This document shows, one piece after another, positions 17,389-26,519 of a stretch of DNA of 64,000 nt; within the stretch, counting starts at the first letter, position 1, and each line of letters begins with the position of its first letter. This DNA comes from an uncultured Flavobacteriales bacterium (GTDB taxonomy: Bacteria > Bacteroidota > Bacteroidia > Flavobacteriales_D > Sanyastnellaceae). Position numbers and translations under genes: made by a program. The stretch is from positions 1 through 64,000 of the forward strand of contig CAJQLF010000004.1 in assembly GCA_905479115.1 (NCBI GenBank). Direction: 5' to 3'. Below the pieces are notes generated by a model. It was given only the letters and a program-made list of their open reading frames with translations. It had not been told where the DNA came from and searched no databases.

Positions 17389-18837
17389 ATGAAATTGCTC
17401 ATTCTCCTCGTTGTTGTTCTCGGTTTGGTGGCTGCGGTGCAGTTGTCCAAAGTTTACCAGCTTTCCATTTCCTTGCGAGGAAAGCGGGAAGAGGACATTT
17501 CTGAAGCAGACAACCGAATGAACGGTGGCGCTTGGTTGGCGTTCATGGTCGTTTTTTACGCGTCCTTTATCTGGTTGTTGGTGCGTTATGGATCGTACGG
17601 AACACCTCCTGCATCTGAACACGGACTGGTGGTAGATCAATTGATGAACTTCAATATGGCCATCATCTTTGTGGTATTCTTCATTGTCAATACCCTGCTA
17701 TTCTGGTTTTCCGCCAAGTACTATTACCGAGCGGACCGGAAAGCGAGGTTTTTTGCACACGACAACAAATTGGAATTGGTTTGGACGGTAATTCCATCCG
17801 TCGTTCTTGCCGTGATCATTGCCTATGGGCTTCGAACTTGGAACCAAATGACGGGTCCTGCAGCGGATGACGCACTGCGCGTTGAGTTGTACTCCAAGCA
17901 ATTTGATTGGACGGCGCGCTACGCAGGAAATGACGGTGAATTTGGGTTGGCCAATTACAACCTGATTACCCCTTTGAATGCATTGGGCATCGTGACAGAG
18001 GATGGAATTGAGTCCGCACTAGAGGAGATTGAAGGCAAGATCATCAAGGTAGAGAATGAAATTGCCTATGAAAAAGGACATTTGCTAGCTGAGCGCGAAG
18101 CGTTGATGGCGCAGTTGGATGAAGGCCATGGCCATCACGGCCACGCAGATCATGCGGAGCACTCGGATGAAGATCATGGTCACGCCGATCACGAGGACCA
18201 CGGTCATGCAGACGCGGATCATGCTGGTGGAGAATTGAAGGCGGTAATCGAATCCCGAATTCATGAAATCGAAGGCATGTTGGAGTCTGATCAGTTGACG
18301 ATTCTCACAGATGCCGCATACGAAGCCAAGGAAGACAAGCTTTACCGACTGCAACGTCACCGGCAACGAATTCAGGAAATCCGTGAATTTAATTTCGAAG
18401 GTGAGATGAGTGCTTGGGAAGTAGGCATGGATGATCAAATTGTCAAAGGAGAATTTCATTTGCCTGTGGGCCGTGAAGTGGAGTTTGTATTCCGTTCACG
18501 GGATGTCATCCACTCTGCTTACATGCCGCAGTTCCGGGCTCAAATGAACACAGTGCCAGGTGTCCCGACTCGGTTTAAAATGACTCCGACCATCACGACA
18601 GATTCCATGAGGACGGTTTTGGAAGATCCGGATTTTGACTACGTGCTGCTCTGCAACAAAGTGTGCGGTGCCTCCCACTTCAATATGCAAATGAAGTTGG
18701 TCATCGATACGAAGGAAGAATTTGAAGCTTGGCTTTCCGAGCAAGATGAATTTTTGGTCAAGGATGGAGTTGAAGAACCTGAATCGGAGCAGGCCACCAA
18801 CACCGACGAATCTACTAACGTAACTGCATCGCTGTAA
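17389..18837 (+). CDS. coxB: Cytochrome c oxidase subunit II (CuA)
   Basis: 482 residues from ATG 17389, against about 230-400 for most CoxB. Three N-terminal spans are visible (residues 1-20, 48-66, 86-106, with a further one near 125-145). The cupredoxin domain carries the CuA ligands in LLCNKVCGASHFNMQMK (about 422-438). It is split by an insert of roughly 140 residues (about 195-335) that is mostly charged helix and contains a strongly His/Asp-rich block at 246-280 (bases 18124-18231). Such an insert is known in Bacteroidota CoxB, but the His-rich block is striking. The CuA site accepts electrons from ActA/ActE hemes. CoxA follows two bases downstream. Confidence 0.95.
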   Translation: MKLLILLVVVLGLVAAVQLSKVYQLSISLRGKREEDISEADNRMNGGAWLAFMVVFYASFIWLLVRYGSYGTPPASEHGLVVDQLMNFNMAIIFVVFFIVNTLLFWFSAKYYYRADRKARFFAHDNKLELVWTVIPSVVLAVIIAYGLRTWNQMTGPAADDALRVELYSKQFDWTARYAGNDGEFGLANYNLITPLNALGIVTEDGIESALEEIEGKIIKVENEIAYEKGHLLAEREALMAQLDEGHGHHGHADHAEHSDEDHGHADHEDHGHADADHAGGELKAVIESRIHEIEGMLESDQLTILTDAAYEAKEDKLYRLQRHRQRIQEIREFNFEGEMSAWEVGMDDQIVKGEFHLPVGREVEFVFRSRDVIHSAYMPQFRAQMNTVPGVPTRFKMTPTITTDSMRTVLEDPDFDYVLLCNKVCGASHFNMQMKLVIDTKEEFEAWLSEQDEFLVKDGVEEPESEQATNTDESTNVTASL

Positions 18838-18839
18838 TC

Positions 18840-20597
18840 ATGGGAGCACAAGCACATCATCACGAAGAGAGCTTCATTTCGAAGTATGTTTTCTCGCACG
18901 ATCACAAGATGATCTCTAAGCAGTTCTTAGTGACAGCCATTGTCATGGGAATTGTAGCTGTTATGTTGTCGGTGTTTTTCCGATTGCAGCTTGGTTGGCC
19001 TGGAGAGAGTTTCGCGATTCTCGAAACGTTCCTTGGTAAGTGGGCCCCTGGTGGCGTACTGGATCGCAACGCCTACCTCGCGCTGGTGACCATTCACGGG
19101 ACCATCATGGTCTTTTTCGTTCTAACGGGAGGGCTATCAGGGACGTTTTCAAACCTCTTGATTCCATTGCAAATTGGCGCTCGGGACATGGCTTCCGGTT
19201 TTCTCAATATGTTGAGCTACTGGTTCTTTTTCTCTTCGAGCGTTATCATGCTCCTCTCCCTGTTTGTGGAAGGTGGGGCAGCTTCCGGGGGATGGACTGT
19301 TTATCCGCCATTGAGTGCTTTGCCGCAGGCGATGCCTGGATCAGGCATGGGCATGACGCTGTGGTTGATTTCGATGGTTCTCTTCGTCGTGAGTTCGCTA
19401 CTAGGTGGTTTGAATTACGTTGTGACCATCATTAACCTCCGAACGAAGGGCATGTCCATGACGCGAATGCCTTTGACCATTTGGGCGTTTATGGTGACGG
19501 CAATTTTGGGCGTTTTGAGTTTCCCGGTTTTGGTTTCTGCAGTTGTCTTGCTGCTCATGGATCGAACAATGGGAACCGCATTTTATCTTTCAGATATCTT
19601 CATTGGAGGAGAAGCCCTGGATGTTACTGGAGGCTCTCCTGTCCTATACCAACACTTGTTTTGGTTCTTGGGTCACCCTGAAGTGTACATCGTACTGTTG
19701 CCAGCATTGGGCATCAGCTCGGAGGTAATTGCGACCAATGCGCGTAAGCCGATCTTCGGATACAAGGCGATGGTGGGCTCACTCTTGGGCATTGGTTTCT
19801 TGAGCTTCATCGTATGGGGTCACCACATGTTTGTGACCGGTATGAACCCTTTCTTGGGATCCGTATTCGTATTTACAACGCTCTTGATTGCCATTCCTTC
19901 TGCTGTAAAAGCGTTTAACTACGTAACAACGCTGTGGCAGGGCAACATCCGGTTCACACCTGCTATGCTGTTCAGTATTGGTTTAGTGAGCACGTTTGTT
20001 ACCGGAGGTTTAACTGGGATTATTCTGGCGGATTCGGCTTTGGACGTCAATGTTCACGACACCTACTTTGTCGTAGCGCACTTCCACATCGTTATGGGCA
20101 TGTCAGCGATTTTTGGAATGCTGGCAGGAATCTACCATTGGTTCCCCAAAATGTTCGGACGCATGATGAATACAAAATTGGGTTATGCCCACTTCTGGGT
20201 TACCATTGTCGCAGGATATGGAGTGTTCTTTCCGATGCACTTCGTGGGCATTGCGGGAGCTCCCCGTCGATACTACGAGTACAGCAACTTTGACTTTCTG
20301 GGCTCAGTGATGGATCTCCAGCCCGTGATTTCAACCTTTGCGATTGTAGGTGCAGTAGGGCAGTTGTTCTTCTTGTTCAACTTCTTCTACAGCATTTTTT
20401 ATGGTCAAGAATCGGTTCAAAATCCTTGGAAGTCGAATACGCTTGAATGGACGACACCGGTGCGTCACCTTCATGGAAACTGGGACGGTCCGCTTCCTGA
20501 GGTACATCGCTGGGCATACGATTATTCCAATCCGGTGCACGAGAGTGATTTTGTACCCCAAACCACGCCAGCATTGGCAGGGGAGGAAATTCATTGA
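18840..20597 (+). CDS. coxA: Cytochrome c oxidase subunit I (heme a/a3-CuB)
   Basis: 585 residues, twelve membrane spans expected. The low-spin heme His is in LVTIHGTIMVFF (about residue 86). The CuB His and cross-linked Tyr are in FLGHPEVYIVLLP (about 280-292), further CuB ligands in WGHHMFVTGM, and the heme a3/a ligands in HDTYFVVAHFHIVMG (about 407-421). It reduces oxygen to water and pumps protons. A His-rich start (AQAHHHEESF) is typical for Bacteroidota. There is no subunit III or IV gene nearby. The operon ends at the strong hairpin 19 bases downstream. Confidence 0.97.
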   Translation: MGAQAHHHEESFISKYVFSHDHKMISKQFLVTAIVMGIVAVMLSVFFRLQLGWPGESFAILETFLGKWAPGGVLDRNAYLALVTIHGTIMVFFVLTGGLSGTFSNLLIPLQIGARDMASGFLNMLSYWFFFSSSVIMLLSLFVEGGAASGGWTVYPPLSALPQAMPGSGMGMTLWLISMVLFVVSSLLGGLNYVVTIINLRTKGMSMTRMPLTIWAFMVTAILGVLSFPVLVSAVVLLLMDRTMGTAFYLSDIFIGGEALDVTGGSPVLYQHLFWFLGHPEVYIVLLPALGISSEVIATNARKPIFGYKAMVGSLLGIGFLSFIVWGHHMFVTGMNPFLGSVFVFTTLLIAIPSAVKAFNYVTTLWQGNIRFTPAMLFSIGLVSTFVTGGLTGIILADSALDVNVHDTYFVVAHFHIVMGMSAIFGMLAGIYHWFPKMFGRMMNTKLGYAHFWVTIVAGYGVFFPMHFVGIAGAPRRYYEYSNFDFLGSVMDLQPVISTFAIVGAVGQLFFLFNFFYSIFYGQESVQNPWKSNTLEWTTPVRHLHGNWDGPLPEVHRWAYDYSNPVHESDFVPQTTPALAGEEIH

Positions 20598-20615
20598 GTA
20601 ACAACATTGAACAGA

Positions 20616-20649
20616 AAGCCTCATCGGGATTGCCGGTGGGGCTTTTTTT
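20616..20649 (+). terminator. Rho-independent terminator of the act-cox operon
   Basis: A 12-bp stem (AAGCCTCATCGG 20616-20627 with CCGGTGGGGCTT 20633-20644, two G-T pairs) closes a GATTG loop and runs into seven T. It lies 19 bases after coxA and 27 before ruvB, separating the respiratory operon from ruvB. Confidence 0.92.
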
Positions 20650-20675
20650 ATGCGCAACGGCGTTAAATTGCAACC

Positions 20676-21704
20676 ATGATCGAGGACTTTGATTTGCGTA
20701 ACGAGGCTGAACAGCCAACAGATGGGGAATTGGATCGCGTCCTCAGGCCGGCTCGATTTGATGACTTTACGGGACAGCGGGCGGCGATGGAGAATTTGGG
20801 GGTTTTTGTTCAAGCGGCAACCCGGCGTGAGGAAGCGCTCGATCATACGTTGTTGCATGGCCCTCCTGGTTTAGGGAAAACGACCTTGGCCAATATCATC
20901 GCCAATGAATTGGGGGTGTCCATTCGAACCACTTCAGGCCCCGTCTTAGATAAGCCCGGTGACCTTGCAGGGTTGCTGACCAACCTCGAAGTCAATGACG
21001 TACTCTTCATTGATGAGATCCACCGGCTATCCCCGGTTGTTGAGGAATATCTCTACAGTGCCATGGAAGACTACCGAATTGATTTGGTAATCGATGCCGG
21101 GCCTAACGCACGGACAGTTCAGATTGAATTGAATCCATTCACATTGGTGGGCGCTACAACACGTTCTGGTCTTCTAACGGCTCCCTTAAGAGCGAGGTTC
21201 GGCATCAACCTTCGGCTTCAGTACTATGACGCCAAAACGTTGACGGACATCGTAGAGCGCAGCGCTGGAATTTTGAACATGCCCATCGACCATGCGGCAG
21301 CATACGAAATCGCGTCCCGCTCCCGAGGGACACCCCGAATTGCCAACGCCTTGTTGCGACGAGTTCGCGATTTCGCGGAAATCAAAGGCGACGGCACCGT
21401 CAATCCTTCCATCACGGAATTTGCGCTAGACGCCCTGAACGTGGATAAGAAGGGATTGGATGAGATGGATAACCGTATTTTATCTGCTTTGATTGATAAA
21501 TTCAACGGGGGCCCAGTGGGGGCTTCCACCATAGCGACGGCAATTGGTGAGAACCCGGGCACCTTGGAGGAGGTGTACGAGCCTTACCTGATTCAGGAGG
21601 GCCTTTTGATGCGCACGCCGCGAGGACGGCAGGCGACTCCAGCGGCCTATGCGCATCTGGGAAAGAAGCCCAATGCACAATCAGGGTCTCTATTTAACGA
21701 GTAA
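20676..21704 (+). CDS. ruvB: Holliday junction branch-migration helicase RuvB
   Basis: 342 residues. Walker [10 protein letters not shown] is at 62-70, Walker B in [11 protein letters not shown] (about 110-120), sensor 1 in [18 protein letters not shown], and the winged-helix C-domain ends with [16 protein letters not shown]. RuvB is the AAA+ motor that drives branch migration with RuvA, whose gene is also in this window at 49161. A degenerate promoter box (20664-20671) lies 4 bases before the ATG. queG follows with one base between stop and start. Confidence 0.97.
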   Translation: MIEDFDLRNEAEQPTDGELDRVLRPARFDDFTGQRAAMENLGVFVQAATRREEALDHTLLHGPPGLGKTTLANIIANELGVSIRTTSGPVLDKPGDLAGLLTNLEVNDVLFIDEIHRLSPVVEEYLYSAMEDYRIDLVIDAGPNARTVQIELNPFTLVGATTRSGLLTAPLRARFGINLRLQYYDAKTLTDIVERSAGILNMPIDHAAAYEIASRSRGTPRIANALLRRVRDFAEIKGDGTVNPSITEFALDALNVDKKGLDEMDNRILSALIDKFNGGPVGASTIATAIGENPGTLEEVYEPYLIQEGLLMRTPRGRQATPAAYAHLGKKPNAQSGSLFNE

Positions 21705-21705
21705 G

Positions 21706-22644
21706 ATGTCGAGAACACGGCACTTGGCGAGCACTCGAAAGGATGCTTTTGTACGAGAAGCGAAGGCATTGGGGTTTGCGGAAGTGGGTGTTGCAGTAGC
21801 TGGATTCCTGGAGGAAGAAGCACCCAAACTGGAGGAGTGGCTCAAGCGCGGGTACCAAGGTGAAATGGCTTATTTGGAGCGGAATGCGGAGAAACGTTTG
21901 GATCCGCGATTGCTTGTTCCGGGCGCGAAAACGGTGGTTTCACTGCTTTTTAATTACCACGTTGAGGAAGAAGAGATGGACGAGGAAACACCTCGTATTG
22001 CGAGCTATGCCCGAGGTCAGGATTATCATCATGTGCTGAAATGGAAACTCAAGGAACTGATGAAGTGGGCTCAGGCGACTTGGGGTGACGTGAACGGTCG
22101 GGTTTTTGTGGATTCAGCTCCCGTCCACGAGCGCGCGTGGGCGGCACGAAGTGGATTGGGTTGGGTGGGAAAGAATAGCCTGCTGCTCAACCAGCGAATG
22201 GGGAGTTTCTTTTTCATCGCCGAATTGATCATCGACGTGGATTTAGAGCCTGACGCACCAACGGCCGATCATTGCGGGACCTGCACGCGTTGCATAGATG
22301 CTTGCCCAACGGGTGCCATCATTCAGCCGGAAGTTGTCGACGGCTCCAAGTGCATCAGCTATTATACCATCGAATTGCAAGGTGCCATCCCTGAACCCGT
22401 CCACAAGCACTTGAAGCCATGGGTTTTTGGATGTGATATTTGTCAGGATGTATGCCCTTGGAATCGCCATGCGACTCCGAATACGGAACCGAAATTTTCA
22501 GCACATCCCCAGTTGGCCTCCATGGGCCGCAGCGACTGGAAAGAAATGACAGAGGAAGTCTTTCAAGAGGTTTTCCGCGGAACGGCTGTCAAACGTACGG
22601 GGTATGAAGGGTTGATGAGGAACCTTCAAGCGGCCTTCAAATAA
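21706..22644 (+). CDS. queG: Epoxyqueuosine reductase QueG
   Basis: 312 residues from ATG 21706, directly after the ruvB stop; an earlier in-frame start at 21649 would overlap ruvB and is rejected. The N-terminal cobalamin-binding region holds VDSAPVHERAWAARSGLGWVGKN (about 130-152). Two [4Fe-4S] motifs follow, CGTCTRCIDACPTGAI (about 188-203) and CDICQDVCPWN (about 245-255). It reduces epoxyqueuosine to queuosine in the anticodon of tRNA, using B12. It probably forms an operon with ruvB. Its 3' end overlaps the convergent small gene by 8 bases. Confidence 0.95.
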   Translation: MSRTRHLASTRKDAFVREAKALGFAEVGVAVAGFLEEEAPKLEEWLKRGYQGEMAYLERNAEKRLDPRLLVPGAKTVVSLLFNYHVEEEEMDEETPRIASYARGQDYHHVLKWKLKELMKWAQATWGDVNGRVFVDSAPVHERAWAARSGLGWVGKNSLLLNQRMGSFFFIAELIIDVDLEPDAPTADHCGTCTRCIDACPTGAIIQPEVVDGSKCISYYTIELQGAIPEPVHKHLKPWVFGCDICQDVCPWNRHATPNTEPKFSAHPQLASMGRSDWKEMTEEVFQEVFRGTAVKRTGYEGLMRNLQAAFK

Positions 22645-22831
22645 GGGCGTTTTGCATAAAAGTCTGCTCGATGAGTTCGGAATGGACATGGGCAAATTGC
22701 TGCATGCACCAAGATTTTAATTTCTTCAAGTCTTCGCCTTTCAGTTGCCGCACGGATTTTCCCAATTCACGTGCAAAGAGCTTGTGATTGGTGCTCACAC
22801 GGAGCAGAACTTTTTTGCATAATTCAAGCAT
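22637..22831 (-). CDS. Small conserved hypothetical protein, 64 residues
   Basis: Starts MLELCKKVLLRVSTNHKLF and is rich in Lys, Leu and Cys, with predicted helices. I recognise the pattern of a short Bacteroidota protein of about 60-70 residues: MLELCK..L..VS, L..F..EL.K, then W...FGH-like (here SWCMQQFAHVHSE). No function is known to me. There is no signal peptide or membrane span, and it is probably cytoplasmic. The gene is convergent with queG, overlapping its last codons by 8 bases. It could be a chance frame, but the family resemblance and a proper ATG argue for a real gene. Confidence 0.6.
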   Translation of the reverse strand: MLELCKKVLLRVSTNHKLFARELGKSVRQLKGEDLKKLKSWCMQQFAHVHSELIEQTFMQNALI

Positions 22832-22900
22832 GGCTCAAGTCGATTTGAAGGTGATTGACGCGCCGGCGCCTCATGTATAACGCGGCTATTTCGGTTATCG

Positions 22901-22908
22901 TATCTTTG
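22901..22908 (+). promoter_or_regulatory. Candidate -7 box for trhO
   Basis: TATCTTTG matches TAnnTTTG exactly. It lies 56 bases before the trhO ATG, and no clear TTG is seen at the -33 distance. The short intergenic region 22832-22964 holds no other recognised feature. Confidence 0.45.
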
Positions 22909-22964
22909 TTTGACTAATCAGTATTGACCCTCCGCGCTGGAGAGGCACGGTGACATGAAATCGC

Positions 22965-23996
22965 ATGAAGCAACAACTGCGCAACTTGGTCGATCGAAAG
23001 GTGCTATTGAACCGCATGCACGGGGATAAAGTGAATCGAACGACGGTTTCTTTTTATCAATATGCGCGCATCCTGAATCCGCCTTTCTTTCGAGATTATC
23101 TCTTCCTTCACTGGAACGCACTTGGTGTGCGGGGCCGGACCTATGTTGCGCATGAAGGGATCAATGCGCAAATATCCATTCCCACCGAACAGTTTGAGGA
23201 ATTCAAGGATCATCTGTACAGCATTTCTTTTCTGGAAGGAGTTCGCTTGAACGTCGCGGTGGACGAGGGCAAATCTTTTTTCAAATTGGCTGTTAAGGTG
23301 CGCGATAAAATTGTCGCGGATGGATTGAATGACGCAGCATTCGACGTGCGCAACACCGGCGTGCATTTGGATGCGGTAACGTTCAATGAAATTACGGCCA
23401 AGGACGACACGATTTTGATTGATATGCGGAATCACTACGAAAGTGAGGTAGGCCATTTCAAAGGAGCGATAACGCCGGATGTTGATACGTTTCGGGAAGA
23501 GATTGAACTGGTAGAAGGCATGTTGAAAGGCCAAGAAGACCGCAACATCGTTATGTATTGTACGGGCGGTATTCGGTGCGAAAAAGCATCGGCTTGGCTC
23601 AAGCATAAGGGGTTTCCCCATGTGCATCAGCTGGAAGGAGGAATCATAGAATACACGCGTCAGGTCCGAGATAAGGGCCTCGAAAACCGTTTTGTCGGGA
23701 AGAACTTTGTGTTCGATGAGCGATTAGCAGAGCGCATCTCAGACGACGTCATTGCCGAATGTCATCAATGCGGATCGCCTTGTGACGACCATACAAATTG
23801 CATGAATGTGGCATGCAATCTGCTGTTCATTCAGTGTCCTGCATGCAAAATGAAGTATGAAGAAACGTGCGGGAGCCGTTGCCAGGAGATCATTCGTTTG
23901 CCTGAGGAAGAACAGCGTGCTCTGCGCAAAGGGAGCAAAGAAAGTGCGCGAATTTTCAATAAGGGCCGACTAAAAGATCGAGAACAGGAGGGTTAG
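22965..23996 (+). CDS. trhO: tRNA uridine 5-oxyacetic acid hydroxylase TrhO (rhodanese family, YceA)
   Basis: 343 residues. An N-terminal ferredoxin-like domain (about 20-120, with VRGRTYVAHEGINAQ) is followed by a rhodanese domain. Its catalytic Cys199 is in MYCTGGIRCEKASAWL. A Cys-rich C-terminal tail (CHQCGSPCDDHTNC and CPACKMKYEETCGSRC, about 265-310) probably binds zinc. TrhO makes 5-hydroxyuridine at position 34 of tRNA using oxygen. Its stop overlaps that of the convergent DUF3299-like gene by four bases. Confidence 0.93.
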   Translation: MKQQLRNLVDRKVLLNRMHGDKVNRTTVSFYQYARILNPPFFRDYLFLHWNALGVRGRTYVAHEGINAQISIPTEQFEEFKDHLYSISFLEGVRLNVAVDEGKSFFKLAVKVRDKIVADGLNDAAFDVRNTGVHLDAVTFNEITAKDDTILIDMRNHYESEVGHFKGAITPDVDTFREEIELVEGMLKGQEDRNIVMYCTGGIRCEKASAWLKHKGFPHVHQLEGGIIEYTRQVRDKGLENRFVGKNFVFDERLAERISDDVIAECHQCGSPCDDHTNCMNVACNLLFIQCPACKMKYEETCGSRCQEIIRLPEEEQRALRKGSKESARIFNKGRLKDREQEG

Positions 23997-24601
23997 GGCG
24001 TGTATTCAACAGCACCGTCCAAGATGTAGTTCATTTGGTAAACATCATCGGCATTGAGCCGAAACTTTCCGGCAAAGGTCAACCGCTCATCCGTTTGATA
24101 TACGCGTGGAGATTTGCCCGTAAACCGGAGATCAATGACGGATTCTGGCCCAGCACCACCGCAAAAGAAGCAGTTGGCGAAAGGATATCGACTCAACACA
24201 TAAAAATCTTCATCCAAATCGACGGGAATCATGTATCCCGTGATGTGTACCTCCTCTCCTTCCAATTCGTTGACCGCGGTGCCAAAGGAAGGTTTCCAGT
24301 AATAGGCGTCAAGTTCTTCGACATAGACATCCTTAAATTCTACATCCTCCAAGGTCCGCCAGGTGAGCTCATTGTAGACGGCAGTTCCTTCAGCCGAAGG
24401 AAGATCAACTAGGGCTTCACCGGATGCCCGGACGCTCGGAAGCAAGGAGGCGGTCTTGACGGCTGTGGCCGTTCGTTCCCCTTCAAGATCCGGATGACAA
24501 TACGAGCTCAGGTCCACCATGCTCAGGGCGATGAGCCCAAGGAGTCCCATCCACCCGAAGGTGCTTTTTCGTGGAAGTCGTGATGTAGGTTTCTGTTGCA
24601 T
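23993..24601 (-). CDS. Exported DUF3299-like protein linked to the ABC transporter
   Basis: 202 residues from ATG 24601, 20 bases after the permease stop; a longer frame to 24730 would overlap the permease and is rejected. An N-terminal membrane span or signal (about 16-30) is followed by a Cys at 35. The conserved part is WRTLEDVEFKDVYVEELDAYYW ... ELEGEEVHITGYMIPVD ... FANCFFCGGAGPESVIDL, with a CxxC at 144-147. This corresponds to the DUF3299 layout of a beta-rich domain with a Cys motif. It is probably periplasmic. In gamma-proteobacteria similar ATPase-permease-DUF3299 sets have been linked to zinc uptake. Whether that holds here is inference. Confidence 0.7.
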   Translation of the reverse strand: MQQKPTSRLPRKSTFGWMGLLGLIALSMVDLSSYCHPDLEGERTATAVKTASLLPSVRASGEALVDLPSAEGTAVYNELTWRTLEDVEFKDVYVEELDAYYWKPSFGTAVNELEGEEVHITGYMIPVDLDEDFYVLSRYPFANCFFCGGAGPESVIDLRFTGKSPRVYQTDERLTFAGKFRLNADDVYQMNYILDGAVEYTP

Positions 24602-24621
24602 GCCAGATGATGTATGCTTGA

Positions 24622-25806
24622 TTAGAGCGCTTCGGTGAGGGTGCGTGATGTATCCAATTTCATCGCGGAACGGCCCGGGATGGCTGAAGCGACAAGTCCG
24701 ACAAAGATAGCCATTCCGACAAGGAGCCATTCACTTGGGAGCAACCCCATGCTGCTCCAATCATAACGGAACTTATCTTCAATCAATTGCGCCAAGGTAA
24801 ATATCCCAATTCTGCTCAGAACGATGCCCAGCAAGGAGCCACCCGCACTGAGCAACCCCCCTTCGAGAATCAATAATAAGAAAAGCCCTCCTCGTGACCC
24901 CCCCATGGTTCGCATCAAGGCCAGTTCGTATTTGCGGGCGAGTAAATTATCGTACACCGAAATGAAGATGCTCGCGAAACTGATGAGCATTATGAGGAAC
25001 GCAATGGAATGCAGGGTGCGCATACCGATGCCAAAATTCTGGGTCAATCGATTAATCTCAATCGCCGGAAGAGCCACCTGCATGTTGGTTTCCCGGATGG
25101 TATTTGGAATCGTCAGCACGGCCAATGGATTGCGCTTTTTCAATAGAACAGCTGTGATTTCACGGTCTTCAGTTGCGATTACTTCTCCGGGTTTTTCGTG
25201 CACGCCCCAAATCGTTTCGATGTTGCACAAGAGCAGCTGATCGAGGACGGTTCCGCTCGATTCCAAGGTGCCTACGACGGTGAAAGTTTTGTCGGTATGG
25301 ACGTCTGTTTCATCCTGCAGTCCATGCGAGCTGAAGAACTCATCGCCCAATTTCAAGCCAGTTGATTCTGCAACTCGGGCACCAACGACCACTTCAAATG
25401 CCGATTCAATGCCGCGACCAGATTTCCAGGCCACTCCGTAGTGATCGGTGTATGCTGCCGTACTTCCTACAATTCTAAAGCCGCGGTAGTTGTCTCCGTA
25501 GGCAAGGGGGATGCCCTCATCGATGTAGGGATGACGAATGACTTTTTCGGCATCTGCAAGCCGGATGTTTCCCGTTGGGGCATCCACGTGGTATACGTTG
25601 GCAAGAATCAATTGCAACGGGCTACCCTTTGCGCCCAGCACCAAATCGATGTCTTGGATATTGCGATCAAAGGTGTCACTGAGTTGCTTCTCGGTTAACA
25701 TCAGGAGGCTGACGAGACCTACCCCAAAAGCAAGAAGGATCAGGCTCAAAGCCGTTTGGAGCTTTTTCAAGCCGAGGTTTCGCCAAGCGATGTAGATCCA
25801 ACTCAT
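24622..25806 (-). CDS. ABC transporter permease, FtsX/MacB type
   Basis: 394 residues with the MacB-fold layout: one N-terminal span (LSLILLAFGVGLVSLLML, about 18-36), a large periplasmic domain (about 40-260), then three C-terminal spans (about 268-290, 308-335 and 360-382). The FtsX core motif is LALMRTMGGSRGGLFLLLILE. Such permeases usually work in lipoprotein or peptide handling, or as mechanotransmitters, rather than as channels. The ATG at 25806 overlaps the ATPase stop (ATGA), and the DUF3299-like gene follows 20 bases on. These three genes look like one transport unit. Confidence 0.87.
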   Translation of the reverse strand: MSWIYIAWRNLGLKKLQTALSLILLAFGVGLVSLLMLTEKQLSDTFDRNIQDIDLVLGAKGSPLQLILANVYHVDAPTGNIRLADAEKVIRHPYIDEGIPLAYGDNYRGFRIVGSTAAYTDHYGVAWKSGRGIESAFEVVVGARVAESTGLKLGDEFFSSHGLQDETDVHTDKTFTVVGTLESSGTVLDQLLLCNIETIWGVHEKPGEVIATEDREITAVLLKKRNPLAVLTIPNTIRETNMQVALPAIEINRLTQNFGIGMRTLHSIAFLIMLISFASIFISVYDNLLARKYELALMRTMGGSRGGLFLLLILEGGLLSAGGSLLGIVLSRIGIFTLAQLIEDKFRYDWSSMGLLPSEWLLVGMAIFVGLVASAIPGRSAMKLDTSRTLTEAL

Positions 25807-26462
25807 GACACAAGGGAATTTGTCACCGTGTCGGTGAGTTCGATGCGTCGCTCGTACCGGTCTTTTAATCGTTGGTCGTGCGTTACGATGACCAACGTGG
25901 CACCCAGTGTTTGCGCCTGTTCTTCCAAGAGAGCAACGACTGCTTGGGTACTTTGATCGTCCAGTGCGCTCGTGGGCTCATCAGCGAGGACGATGTCGGG
26001 CTTGTGAATCAACGCTCGCGCAATACCTGCCCGTTGCTGTTCACCCGTGCTTAAATCCCGGGGCCTGTCGTGGGCTTTGTGTCCGATTCCAAGCCGATCC
26101 AACAAAGCCTGAGCTTCCTGCGGGTCGAACGCTTCACCAAGTAAAAATGCCGGGATGGCTAAGTTTTCCAAAACAGTTAAGCTCTGCACAAAGTGGGATT
26201 TCTGAAAAACAATTCCAAAGTGCCTTCCTCGAAAAGCATCCCGCTCGCGCTCCGTCATGGTGACGAGGTTTTGGCCCTGGATGCTGATCTCTCCAGCAGT
26301 TGGCTGAAGCATGCCACAGAGCAAATGCAGCAAGGTGGTTTTGCCTGAGCCCGATTGTCCAAGTAACAGCAGTTGAGACCGTTCAGGACATTCGACGTCG
26401 GGAAAGGACATCATGGGGGTTCCCACTCGGTATTGAAATTGGATGTCTCGGCACTGAATCAT
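25803..26462 (-). CDS. ABC transporter ATP-binding protein, LolD/MacB type
   Basis: 219 residues from ATG 26462; a TTG at 26534 is in frame but would overlap the divergent gene. Walker A GQSGSGKTT is at 35-43, the signature motif is LSTGEQQRAGIARALIHKP, and Walker B is DIVLADEPTSALDD, with the H-loop in VIVTHDQRL. It is the ATPase partner of the FtsX-type permease it overlaps by four bases. The substrate cannot be read from the sequence; the DUF3299 neighbour is the only hint. Confidence 0.9.
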   Translation of the reverse strand: MIQCRDIQFQYRVGTPMMSFPDVECPERSQLLLLGQSGSGKTTLLHLLCGMLQPTAGEISIQGQNLVTMTERERDAFRGRHFGIVFQKSHFVQSLTVLENLAIPAFLLGEAFDPQEAQALLDRLGIGHKAHDRPRDLSTGEQQRAGIARALIHKPDIVLADEPTSALDDQSTQAVVALLEEQAQTLGATLVIVTHDQRLKDRYERRIELTDTVTNSLVS

Positions 26463-26507
26463 GAAGTTCGAATTTACGAAGGGAGTGCACACCTCGGTGG
26501 GTTGGTT

Positions 26508-26515
26508 TACTTTTG
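26508..26515 (+). promoter_or_regulatory. -7 box 4 bases before a GTG start
   Basis: TACTTTTG matches TAnnTTTG exactly and is followed by AAGC and then the GTG at 26520. If transcription starts at the usual distance, the first transcribed base is at or next to the start codon, so the message would be leaderless. Confidence 0.5.
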
Positions 26516-26519
26516 AAGC

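Noticed and set aside
18085-18459. 124-residue minus-strand frame opposite the CoxB insert
   Set aside because: It results from the repetitive His/Asp codons on the plus strand and has no independent support.
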